Shown here in pieces: positions 24,801 through 39,800 of a stretch of 64,000 nucleotides of DNA. Position 1 is the stretch's first letter. Every line of letters begins with the position of its first letter. Source of the DNA: Corbicula japonica. Its lineage: Eukaryota > Mollusca > Bivalvia > Venerida > Cyrenidae. The notes under the pieces are model-generated. The model made no database searches, was not told the origin of the DNA, and worked only from the letters and a program-made list of their open reading frames with translations. The translations under genes were made by a program, and so were the position numbers. The DNA lies in the NCBI GenBank assembly GCA_038501625.1, contig JAZAYU010000201.1, positions 806,001 through 870,000 on the forward strand, written 5' to 3'.

Positions 24801-27800
24801 ACTTTCAATGGCAATACTGACTTCTATATAACTTACACTTTGGTGACCGCTGTTGTTGACAGGTCGGGAACATGGTTCAGAGCTGTACCTTGCACAAGGC
24901 TGTAACACAAGAATTCGCCGTTAGCATGATTACAATTGGAAGTGTGCGTATTGTATGTGTAATAATTTAACTAACTGAGGCGCATGTCGTGCGTAACACA
25001 TACGTGAGTATGCATACAAATAAACGTTCGCATGTGAACGCATATCGGTCGTTTAACATTTGATTGTGCCAGTTTTATTCCTTGTTTTCATAGTTTTATT
25101 ATTTTATTTTATTTAACCTTGTACATATAAAATACCTTTGTACAGCAATACAGGAAAATTGCCATTATTGTTATCGGACTATAACTTCTGAAGCTTAGTC
25201 ACAGTGTAATACACAATGTATTAGGCTACAGATGGCCATTTCTCGGCAGCATCTACTGGATTACGCAACGCCTGATATCCATCCAAATAATATAGGTTCA
25301 GATTCGAACCTCAACCCGTCAACTAAACAAAACTTAATTACACGTGGTTTGTATACTTACAGTTCTTGAAGACTGGTCAAGTTTTCAAACGTCCTTTCCT
25401 CGAATAGCTCAAAATTGGCACAGTTTATGATAGTTCTATAAATCAAAATGCAGAACCTATTTAGAGAAGTTTCAAACAAAGGTATCAAATGTTCTCGTAA
25501 ACTTATGATATTACAAAAGGTCCTTCAAATGTTTTGTATATTTTGCACATTTTATGGATAGACCTATTGCATCGCTAACAATAAATGACATATGATTTAC
25601 ATTAAGGGATTGCCACACTCCTCCCAACTTTGTTCATCGATAAAAAGAAAATGATCAAAATCTCAATAATGGCAAAATGCCGTTCAATAAAACTTTGCAC
25701 AATTGAATGTTACTAATGAATCTTTATTTTGCATACAATAAGACTCGTTAGAAAAGTAAAGAAAAAAAAGCTTGACCTAAAAATTCCTTAAAATTCTATT
25801 AACATAAATTCACAATAACTAAACGATACAAAACATAATTTTAAATTCCCACGTGAGCGCAGTGATACTGACAAGAAAATGTTGTGTACTTTGTAAAAAA
25901 ATTTCAACTACTAAAAAAGAAATCAGTGATTGTCATCAGCTTACGCGACCAGGAAGCGAACAGAAAATTGAAGGTCAAACACACTTTTACTAATATCTCC
26001 TAAAGTTTACATATGTTAGTCACGAGGACACAATAAATTGTTGTCAGTATCATATTACTCATGTGGGCATTTAAAATGATGTTTTGTGTTGTTTAGTTTT
26101 TGTGAATTTATGTAAATAGAAATTTAGGGAATTTTTAGATCTCGCTATTTTGCTTGACTTTTCTAACATGTCTAACCATCTGCAAAATAAAGATACATTA
26201 ATAACATACATTTGTGCAAAGATTTGTTTAACGGCATTTTGCCGTTATTGAGATTTTGATAATTTTCTTTTTATTGATGAACAAAGTTGGGAGGAGTAAG
26301 GCAATCCCTTAAATTGTAATAATTGAGTTAAATATCACGTAATTTCAGACATATGTTGCATTTCTGGGACAAACGGGAAGAAGAAACTCGTTAAGGAACT
26401 TACATCTTGGTGGTTGTTTCAGGGAATGTTCCGGCTGTTATATTCACCATTGATTTCCCTCGTAGAACACTGCAAACATAAGGTATTTTTCGATTATTGT
26501 GTAATTAAAGTTAACCAATGAATAAAGCTTTTCTAGTCCGTTTGACATTACCTTCGAAATAAACGATAATGTGTATAAAGTGAAATATGCATATCGGGAA
26601 TGGCCACACTCACAAAACACAGCCTGCCCACGAAGCGAAAAAGAAGAAATGAAAAGAGAGCATGTGTTCATAGGTAGAGGCAAGCTGTGTATGGGAGCGA
26701 GGAAAGGACGGGTTGGGGATTGATTCCAATAGCGTGTAAGTGGAAAGAGGTGGGAATGAGGGAATGAATGTTTAGAAGGGGAAGGCGAACTTCGGTTTCG
26801 TGGTAGTGAGCTTTCTAGTCATAGCCAGTGTGTCCAGCGCCTCACACAAATAAACACAATTTTACAGATTCACAAAAAGAGAACAATAGAGAAATTCATC
26901 ACAGCTAAACGTAGATTTCGCGAGAAAATGTTTTTTTTTTTCAAATAAAAAAATGAAATGGAGATTTTGGAAAATCAAAATGAAGAATAAACACATTAAG
27001 TAAGAGAAAGAAAAAAAACAGAAACTAGTTAACACCTACACTGTATTTCCTGTACAAGAAGTGATAATCCCTTTAGCATCATCGCACGTGCATCCCGTGC
27101 ACTCGTTTCCAGTCCAGTAACTGTTTTCGTACAGATAATTCCCCTGAAGGCTTCCATCGTCTGACCACAGCCCGTTATGTCTGTCAACTATCAACAGGAA
27201 AAAATGAATTGGTATATCGTGACCACCATATCATTGGTGGAGACCTGCCTGATGTAAAGGCTATATCATGACCACCATACTATCATTGGTGGAGACCTGC
27301 CTGATGTAAAGACTATATCATGACCACCATATCTTTCATTAGTTGAGACCTGCCTGATATACAGACTATAGCATGACCACCATATCTATCATTAGTTGAG
27401 ACCTGACTGATATAAAGACTATATCATGACCACCATATCTTTCATTAGTTGAGACCTGACTGATATATAGAATTTATCATGACCACCATATCTATCATTG
27501 GTGGAAACCTGCCTGATGTAAAGACTATATCATGACCACCATATCTATCATTGGTGGAGACCTGCCTGATGTAAAGACTATATCATGACCACCATATCTA
27601 TCATTGGTGGAGACCTGCCTGATATAAAGGCTATATCATGACCACCATATCTCTCATTGGTGGAGACCTGTCTGATATAAAGACTATATCATTGGTGGAG
27701 ACCTGCCTGATGTAAAGACTATATCATGACCGCCATATCTATCATTGGTGGAAACCTGCCTGATATAAAGACTATATCATGACCACCATATCTATCATTG

Positions 27801-30800
27801 GTGGAGACCTGCCTGATGTAAAGACTATATCATGACCACCATATCTATCATTGGTGGAAACCTGCCTGATATATAGACTATATCATGACCACCATATCTA
27901 TCATTGGTGGAGACCTGCCTGATATATAGACTATATCATGACCACCAAATATATCATTGGTGGAGACCTGCCTGATATATAGACTATATCATGACCACCA
28001 TATCTATCATTGGTGGAGACCTGCCTGATGTAAAGACTATATCATGACCACCATATCTATCATTGGTGGAAACCTGCCTGATATATAGACTATATCATGA
28101 CCACCATATCTATCATTGGTGGAGACCTGCCTGATATATAGACTATATCATGACCACCAAATATATCATTGGTGGAGACCTGTCTGATATAAAGACTATA
28201 TCATGACCACCATATCTATCATTGGTGGAAAATTGCCTGATATAAAGGCTATATCATGACCACCATATCTATCATTGGTGGAGACCTGCCTGATATATAG
28301 ACTATATCATGACCACCATATCTATCATTAGTGGAGACCTGCCTGATGTAAAGACTATATCATGACCACCATATCTATCATTGGTGGAGACCTGCCTGAT
28401 GTAAAGACTATATCATGACCGCCATATCTATCATTGGTGGAAACCTGCCTGATATAAAGACTATATCATGACCACCATATCTATCATTGGTGGAGACCTG
28501 CCTGATATATAGACTATATCATGACCACCATATCTCTCATTGGTGGAGACCTGCCTGATGTAAAGACTATATCATGACCACCATATCTATCATTGGTGGA
28601 GACCTGCCTGATGTATAGACTATATCATGACCACCAAATATATCATTGGTGGAGACCTGCCTGATATATAGACTATATCATGACCACCAAATAAATCATT
28701 GGTGGAGACCTGCCTGATATATAGACTATATCATGACCACCATATCTATCATTGGTGGAGACCTGCCTGATGTAAAGACTATATCATGACCACCATATCT
28801 ATCATTGGTGGAAACCTGCCTGATATATAGACTATATCATGACCACCATATCTATCATTGGTGGAGACCTGCCTGATATATAGACTATATCATGACCACC
28901 AAATATATCATTGGTGGAGACCTGCCTGATATATAGACTATATCATGACCACCATATCTATCATTGGTGGAAACCTGCCTGATGTAAAGACTATATCATG
29001 ACCACCATATCTCTCATTGGTGGAGACCTGCCTGATGTAAAGACTATATCATGACCACCATATCTATCATTGGTGGAGACCTGCCTGATATAAAGGCTAT
29101 ATCATGACCACCATATCTCTCTTTGGTGGAGACCTGTCTGATATAAAGACTATATCATGACCACCATATCTATCATTGGTGGAAACCTGCCTGATATAAA
29201 GACTATATCATGACCACCATATCTCTCATTGGTGGAGACCTGCCTGATGTAAAGACTATATCATGACCACCATATCTATCATTGGTGGAGACCTGCCTGA
29301 TATAAAGGCTATATCATGACCACCATATCTATCATTGGTGGAGACCTGCCTGATATATAGACTATATCATGACCACCATATCTATCATTAGTGGAGACCT
29401 GCCTGATGTAAAGACTATATCATGACCACCATATCTATCATTGGTGGAGACCTGCCTGATGTAAAGACTATATCATGACCGCCATATCTATCATTGGTGG
29501 AAACCTGCCTGATATAAAGACTATATCATGACCACCATATCTATCATTGGTGGAGACCTGCCTGATATATAGACTATATCATGACCACCATATCTCTCAT
29601 TGGTGGAGACCTGCCTGATATATAGACTATATCATGACCACCATATCTATCATTGGTGGAAACCTGCCTGATATATAGACTATATCATGACCACCATATC
29701 TATCATTGGTGGAAACCTGCCTGATATATAGACTATATCATGACCACCATATCTATCATTGGTGGAGACCTGCCTGATGTAAAGACTATATCATGACCAC
29801 CATATCTATCATTAGTTGAGACCTGCCTGATGTAAAGACTATATCATGACCACCATATCTATCACTGGTGGAGACCTGCCTGATGTAAAGACTATATCAT
29901 GACCGCCATATATATCATTAGTGCAGACCTGCCTGATATATAGACTATATCATGACCACCATATCTATCATTGGTGGAGACCTGCCTGATATAAAGACTA
30001 TATCATGACCACCATATCTATCATTAGTGGAGACCTGCCTGATATATAGACTATATCATGACCACCATATCTATCATTAGTGGAGACCTGCCTGATGTAA
30101 AGACTATATCATGACCGCCATATCTATCATTAGTTGAGACCTGTCTGATATAAAGACTATATCATGACCACCATATCTATCATTGGTGGAGACCTGCCTG
30201 ATGTAAAGACTATATCATGACCGCCATATATATCATTAGTGCAGACCTGCCTGATATATAGACTATATCATGACCACCATATCTATCATTGGTGGAGACC
30301 TGCCTGATATAAAGACTATATCATGACCACCATATCTATCATTAGTGGAGACCTGCCTGATATATAGACTATATCATGACCACCATATCTATCATTAGTG
30401 GAGACCTGCCTGATGTAAAGACTATATCATGACCGCCATATATATCATTAGTGCAGACCTGCCTGACATATAGACTATATCATGACCACCATATCTATCA
30501 TTGGTGGAAACCTGCCTGATATATAGACTATATCATGACCACCATATCTATCATTGGTGGAGACCTGCCTGATGTAAAGACTATATCATGACCACCATAT
30601 CTCTCATTAGTTGAGACCTGCCTGATATATAGACTATATCATGACCACCATATCTATCATTGGTGGAGACCTGCCTGATATATAGACTATATCATGACCA
30701 CCATATCTATCATTGGTGGAAACCTGCCTGATATAAAGACTATATCATGACCACCATATCTATCATTAGTTGAGACCTGCCTGATGTAAAGACTATATCA

Positions 30801-33800
30801 TGACCACCATATCTATCATTGGTGGAGACCTGCCTGATGTAAAGACTATATCATGACCACCATATCTATCATTAGTGCAGACCTGCCTCATGTAAAGACT
30901 ATATCATGACTACCATATCTATCATTAGTGGAGACCTGCCTGATAAATAGACTATATCATGACCACCATATCTATCATTAGTGGAGACCTTCCTGATGTT
31001 AAGACTATATCATGACAACCATATACATCATTAGTGGAGACCTGCCCGATTTATAGACTATCATGACCACCATATCTATCATTGGTGGAGACCTGCCTGA
31101 TGTAAAGACTATATCATGACTACCATATCTATCATTAGTGGAGACCTGCCTGATGTAAAGACTATATCATGACCACCATATCTATCATTGGTGGAGACCT
31201 GACTGATATAAAGACTATATCATGACCACCATATCTCTCATTAGTTGAGACCTGCCTGATGTAAAGACTATATCATGACGACCATATCTCTCATTAGTTG
31301 AGACCTGCCTGATGTAAAGACTATATCATGACCACCATATCTCTCATTAGTTGAGACCTGCCTGATGTAAAGACTATATCATGACCACCATATCTATCAT
31401 TAGTGGAGACCTGCCTGATGTAAAGACTATATCATGACCACCATATCTATCATTAGTGGAGACCTGCCTGATGTAAAGACTATATCATGACCACCATATC
31501 TATCATTGGTGGATACCTGCCTGATGTAAAGACTATATCATGACCGCCATATATATCATTAGTGCAGACCTGCCTGATATATAGACTATATCATGACCAC
31601 CATATCTATCATTGGTGGAGACCTGCCTGATATAAAGACTATATCATGACCACCATATCTATCATTAGTGGAGACCTGCCTGATATATAGACTATATCAT
31701 GACCACCATATCTATCATTAGTGGAGACCTGCCTGATGTAAAGACTATATCATGACCGCCATATATATCATTAGTGCAGACCTGCCTGATATATAGACTA
31801 TATCATGACCACCATATCTATCATTGGTGGAGACCTGCCTGATGTAAAGACTATATCATGACCACCATATCTCTCATTAGTTGAGACCTGCCTGATGTAA
31901 AGACTATATCATGACCACCATATCTCTCATTAGTTGAGACCTGCCTGATATATAGACTATATCATGACCACCATATCTATCATTGGTGGAGACCTGCCTG
32001 ATGTAAAGACTATATCATGACAACCATATCTATCATTAGTGCAGACCTGCCTCATATAAAGACTATATCATGACTACCATATCTATCATTAGTGGAGACC
32101 TGCCTGATATATAGACTATATCATGACCACCATATCTATCATTAGTGGAGACCTTCCTGATGTAAAGACTATATCATGACAACCATATACATCATTAGTG
32201 GAGACCTGCCCGATTTATAGACTATCATGACCACCATATCTATCATTGGTGGAGACCTGCCTGATGTAAAGACTATATCATGACTACCATATCTATCATA
32301 AGTGGAGACCTGCCTGATGTAAAGACTATATCATGACCACCATATCTATCATTGGTGGAGACCTGACTGATATAAAGACTATATCATGACCACCATATCT
32401 CTCATTAGTTGAGACCTGCCTGATGTAAAGACTATATCATGACCACCATATCTCTCATTAGTTGAGACCTGCCTGATGTAAAGACTATATCATGACCACC
32501 ATATCTCTCATTAGTTGAGACCTGCCTGATGTAAAGACTATATCATGACCACCATATCTATCATTGGTGGAGACCTGTCTGATATATAGACTGTATCATG
32601 ACCACCATATCTATCATTAGTTGAGACCTGCCTGGTGTAAAGACTATATCATGACCACCATATCTCTCATTAGTTGAGACCTGCCTGGTGTAAAGACTAT
32701 ATCATGACTACCATATCTATCATTGGTGGAGACCTGCCTGATGTAAAGACTATATCATGACTACCATATCTATCATTGGTGGAGACCTGCCTGATGTAAA
32801 GACTATATCATGACTACCATATCTATCATTAGTGGAGACCTGCCTGATGTAAAGACTATATCATGACCACCATATCTATCATTAGTGGAGACCTGCCTGA
32901 TTTATAGACTGTATCATGACCTCCATATCTATCATCAGTGGAGACCTGCCTGATTTATAGACTGTATCATGACCACCAAATATATCATTGGTGGAGACCA
33001 GCCTGATATAAAGACTATATCATGACCACCCTATCAATCATTGGTGGAGACCTGCCTGATATATAGGCTTTATCATGACTACCACATCTATCTTTAGCGG
33101 AGACCTGCCTTATGTATAGACTATATCATGACCACCATATCTATCATTGGTGGAGACCTGCCTGATGTAAAGACTATATCATGACCACCATATCTATCAT
33201 TAGTGGAGACCTGCCTTATGTATAGACTATATCATGACCACCATATCTATCATTGGTGGAGACCTGCCTGATGTATAGACTGTATCATGACCACCATATC
33301 TATCATTAGCGGAGATCTGCCTGATATATAGACTGTATCATGACCACCATATCTATGATTGGTGGAGACCTGACTGATGTATAGACTATATCATGACCAC
33401 CATATACATCATTAGTGGAGACCTGTCTGATTTATAGACTATATGATGACCACCATATACATCATTAGTGGAGACCTGCCTGATGTATAGACTATATCAT
33501 GACCACCATATACATCATTAGTGGAAACCTGCATGATGTATAGACTATATCATGACCACAATATCTATCATTGGTTGGGACCTGCCTGATATATAGACTA
33601 TATCATGACCACCATATACATCATTAGTGGAGACCTGCATGATATATAGACTATATCATGACAGCCATATCTATCATTGATGGAGACCTGGCTCATGTAT
33701 AGACTATATCATGACCACCATATCTAGCATTGGTTGAGACCTGCCTGATATATAGACTATATCATGACCACCATATACATCATTAGTTGAGACCTGCCTG

Positions 33801-36800
33801 ATATATAGACTATAATTATTATGACCGCCATATCTATCATTGGTGGAGACCTGCCTGATGTAAAGACTATATCATGACCACCATATCTATCATTAGCGGA
33901 GACCTGCCTGATATCTAGACTGTATCATGACCACCATATCTCTGATTGGTGGAGACCTGCCTGATGTATAGACTATATTCTGAGCACCATATACATCATT
34001 AGTGGAGACCTGCCTGATATATAGACTATATCATGACCGCCATATCTATGATTGGCGGAAACCTGCCTGATATATAGACTATATCATGACCGCCATATCT
34101 ATGATTGTTGGAGACCTGCCTGATATATAGACTATATCATGACCACCATATACATCATTAGTGGAGACCTGCCTGATATATAGACTATATCATGACCACC
34201 ATATCTATCATTGGTGGAGACCTGCCTGATATATAGACAATATCATGACCGCCATATCTATGATTGGCGGAGACCTGCCTGATATATAGACTATATCATG
34301 ACCACCATATACATCATTAGTGGAGACCTGCCTGATATATAGACTATATCATGACCGCCATATCTATGAATGGCGGAGACCTGCCTGATTTATAGACTAT
34401 ATCATGACCGCCATATCTATGATTGGCGAAGACCTGCCTGATATATAGACTATATCATGACCACCATATACATCATTTGTGGAGACCTGCCTGATGTATA
34501 GACTATATCATGACCACCATATTTATCATTGGTGGAGACCTGCCTGATATAAAGACTATATCATGACCGCCATATCTTTGATTGGCGGAGACCTGCCTGA
34601 TGTAAAGACTATATCATGACCACCATATCTCTCATTAGTTGAGACCTGCCTGATGTAAAGACTATATCATGACCGCCATATCTTTGATTGGCGGAGACCT
34701 GCTTGATGTAAAGACTATATCATGACCACCATATCTCTCATTAGTTGAGACCTGCCTGATGTAAAGACTATATCATGACCACCATATCTATCATTGGTGG
34801 AGACCTGCTTGATGTAAAGACTATATCATGACCACCATATCTATCATTGGTGGAGACCTGCCTGATGTAAAGACTATATCATGACCACCATATCTAACAT
34901 TGGTGGAGACCTGCCTGATGTAAAGACTATATCATGACCACCATATCTATCATTAGTTGAGACCTGCCTGATATATAGACTATATCATGACTACCATATC
35001 TATCATTGGTGGAGACCTGCCTGATATAAAGACTATATCATGACCACCTTATCTATCATTGGTGGAGACCTGCCTGATGTAAAGACTATATCATGACCAC
35101 CATATCTATCATTGGTGGAGACCTGTCTGATATAAAGACTATATCATGACCACCATATCTATCATTGGTGGAGACCTGCCTGATATATAGACTATATCAT
35201 GACCACCATATCTCTCATTGGTGGAGACCTGCCTGATGTAAAGACTATATCATGACCACCATATCTATCATTGGTGGAGACCTGCCTGATGTAAAGACTA
35301 TATCATGACCACCATATCTATCATTGGTGGAGACCTGTCTGATATAAAGACTATATCATGACCACCATATCTATCATTGGTGGAGACCTGCCTGATATAT
35401 AGACTATATCATGACCACCATATCTCTCATTGGTGGAGACCTGCCTGATGTAAAGACTATATCATGACCACCATATCTATCATTGGTGGAGACCTGTCTG
35501 ATATAAAGACTATATCATGACCACCATATCTATCATTGGTGGAAACCAGCCTGATATATAGACTTAATCAAGACCGCCATATCTATCATTAGCGGAGATC
35601 TGCCTGATATATAGACTATATCATGACCACCATATCTATCATTAGTTGAGACCTGCCTGATGTAAAGACTATATCATGACCACCATATCTATCATTAGTT
35701 GAGACCTGCCTGATGTAAAGACTATATCATGACCGCCATATCTTTGATTGGCGGAGACCTGCTTGATGTAAAGACTATATCATGACCACCATATCTCTCA
35801 TTAGTTGAGACCTGCCTGATGTAAAGACTATATCATGACTACCATATCTATCATTGGTGGAGACCTGCCTGATATATAGACTATATCATGACCACCATAT
35901 CAATCATTGGTGGAGACCTGCCTGATATATTGACTATATCATGACCACCATATCTATCATTATCGGAGACCTGCCCGATTTATAGACTATATCATGACCA
36001 CCATACCTATCATTAGCGGAGACCTGCCTGATATATTGACTATATCATGACCACCATATCTATCATTAGTGGTGACCTGCCTGATATATTGACTATATCA
36101 TGACCACCATATCTATCATTAGCGGAGACCTGCCCGATTTATAGACTATATCATGACCACCATATCTATCATTAGCGGAGACCTGCCTGATGTATAGACT
36201 ATATCATGACCACCATATCTATCATTGGTGGAGATATTCCTGATATATAGACTATATCATGACCACGATATCTATCATAACTTGAGACCTGCCTGATGTA
36301 AAGACTATCATGACTACCATATCTATCATTGGTGGAGACCTGCCTGATGTAAAGACTATATCATGACCACCATATTTATCATGGGTGGAGACCTGACTGA
36401 TATATAGACTATATCATGACCACCATATCTATCATTAGCGGAGACCTGCATGATGTATAGACTATATCATGACCACCATATCTATCATTAGCGGAGACCT
36501 GACTGATATATAGACTATATCATGACCACCATATCTATCATTAGCGGAGACCTGACTGATATATAGACTATATCATGACCACCATATCTATCATTAGCGG
36601 AGACCTGCCTGATGTAAAGACTATATCATGACCACCATATCTATCATTAGTGGAGACCTGCCTGATGTAAAGACTATATCATGACCACCATATCTATCAT
36701 TGGTGGAGACCTGCCTGATATATTGACTATATCATGACCACCATATCTATCATTGGTGGAGATATTCCTGATATATAGACTATATCATGACCACGATATC

Positions 36801-39800
36801 TATCATAACTTGAGACCTGCCTGATGTAAAGACTATCATGACTACCATATCTATCATTGGTGGAGACCTGCCTGATGTAAAGACTATATCATGACCACCA
36901 TATCTATCATTGGTGGAGAACTGTCTGATGTAAAGACTATATCATGACCACCATATCTATTATGAGTTGAGGCCTGTCTGATGTAAAGTCTATATCATGA
37001 CTACCATATCTATCATTAGTGGAGACCTGCCTGATGTATAGACTATATCATGACCACCATATCTATCATTAGTTGAGACCTGCCTTATGTAAAGACTATA
37101 TCATGACCGCCATATCTTTGATTGGCGGAGACCTGCTTGATGTAAAGACTATATCATGACCACCATATCTCTCATTAGTTGAGACCTGCCTGATGTAAAG
37201 ACTATATCATGACCACCATATCTATCATTGGTGGAAACCTGCCTGATGTATAGACTTTATCATAACCACCATATCTATCATTGGTGGAAACCTGCCTGAT
37301 GTAAAGACTATATCATGACCACCATATCTATCATTGGTGAAAACCTGCCTGATATATAGACTATATCATGACCACCATATCTATCATTGGTGGAAACCTG
37401 CCTGATATAAAGACTATAGCATGACCACCATATCTATCATTAGTGGAGACCTGCCTGATGTAAAGACTATAGCATGACCACCATATCTATCATTGGTGGA
37501 GACCTGCCTGATGTAAAGACTATATCATGACTACCATATCTATCATTAGTGGAGACCTGCCTGATGTATAGACTATATCATGACCACCATATCTATCATT
37601 GGTGGGGACCTGCCTGATATATAAACTATATCATGACCACCATATCTATCATTGGTGGAGACCTGCCTGATGTAAAGACTATATCATGACCACCATATCA
37701 ATCATTAGTGGAGACCTGCCTGATGTAAAGACTATATCATGACCACCATATCTATCATTGGTGGAGACCTGCCTGATATATAGACTATATCATGACCACC
37801 ATATCTATCAGTGGTGGAGACCTGCCTGATGTAAAGACTATATCATGACTACCATATCTATCATTAGTGGAGACCTGCCTGATGTAAAGACTATATCATG
37901 ACCACCATATCTCTCATTAGTTGAGACCTGCCTGATGTAAAGACTATATCATGACCACCATATCTATCATTGGTGGAGACCTGCCTGATGTAAAGACTAT
38001 ATCATGACTACCATATCTATCATTAGTGGAGACCTGCCTGATGTAAAGACTATATCATGACCACCATATCTCTCATTAGTTGAGACCTGCCTGATGTAAA
38101 GACTATATCATGACTACCATATCTATCATTGGTGGAGACCTGTCTGATGTAAAGACTATATCATGACTACCATATCTATTATGAGATGAGGCCTGTCTGA
38201 TGTAAAGTCTATATCATGACTACCATATCTATCATTAGTGGAGACCTGCCTGATGTAAAGACTATATCATGACCACCATATCTATCATTGGTGGAGACCT
38301 GCCTGATATAAAGACTATATCATGACTACCATATCTATTATGAGATGAGGCCTGTCTGATGTAAAGTCTATATCATGACTACCATATCTATCATTAGTGG
38401 AGACCTGCCTGATGTAAAGACTATATCATGACCACCATATTTATCATTGGTGTAGACCTATCTGATATAAAGACTATATCATGACCGCCATATCTATCAT
38501 TGGTGGAGACCTGCCTGATATAAAGACTATATCATGACCGTCATATCTATGATTGGTAAAGACCTGCCTGATGTAAAGACTATATCATGACCACCATATC
38601 TATCATTAGATGAGACCTGCCTGATGTAAAGACTATATCATGACCACCATATTTATCATTGGTGGAGACCTGTCTGATATAAAGACTATATCATGACCGT
38701 CATATCTATGATTGGTAAAGACCTGCCTGATGTAAAGACTATATCATGACCACCATATCTATCATTAGTTGAGACCTGCCTGATGTAAAGGCTATATCAT
38801 GACCACCATATTTATCATAAATGGAGACCTGCCTGATATATAGACTATATCAAGACTGCCATATATATCATTAGTGGAGACCTGCCTGATGTATAGACTT
38901 TATCATGACCACCATATCTATCATAAGTTGAGACCTGCCTGGTGTAAAGACTATATCATGACTACCATATCTATCATAAGTTGAGACCTGCCTGATGTAA
39001 AGACTATATCATGACCACCATATGTATCATAAGTTGAGACCTGCCTGGTGTAAAGACTATATCATGACTACCATATCTATCATTAGTGGAGACCTGCCTG
39101 ATGTAAAGACTATATCATGACCACCATATTTATCATTGGTGGAGACCTGCCTGATATATAGACTATATCATGACCGCCATATCTATCATTGGTGGAGACC
39201 TGCCTGATATATAGACTATATCATGACCACCATATCTATCATTAGTTGAGACCTGCCTGATGTAAAGACAATATCATGACCACCATATCTATCATTGGTG
39301 AAGACCTGCCTGATATATAGACTATATCATGACCGTCATATCTATGATTGGTAAAGACCTGCCTGATGTAAAGACTATATCATGACCACCATATCTATCA
39401 TTAGTTGAGACCTGCCTGATGTAAAGGCTATATCATGACCACCATATTTATCATAAGTGGAGACCTGCCTGATAAATAGACTATATCATGACCGCCATAA
39501 CTATCATTAGTGGAGACCTGCCTGATGTATAGACTTTATCATGACCACCATATCTATCATAAGTTGAGACCTGCCTGGTGTAAAGACTATATCATGACTA
39601 CCATATCTATCATAAGTTGAGACCTGCCTGGTGTAAAGACTATATCATGACCACCATATCTATCATAAGTGGAGACCTGCCTGATGTAAAGACTATATCA
39701 TGACCACCATATCTATCATTAGTGGAGACCTGCCTGATGTATAGACTTTATCATGACCACCATATCTATCATAAGTTGAGACCTGCCTGGTGTAAAGACT

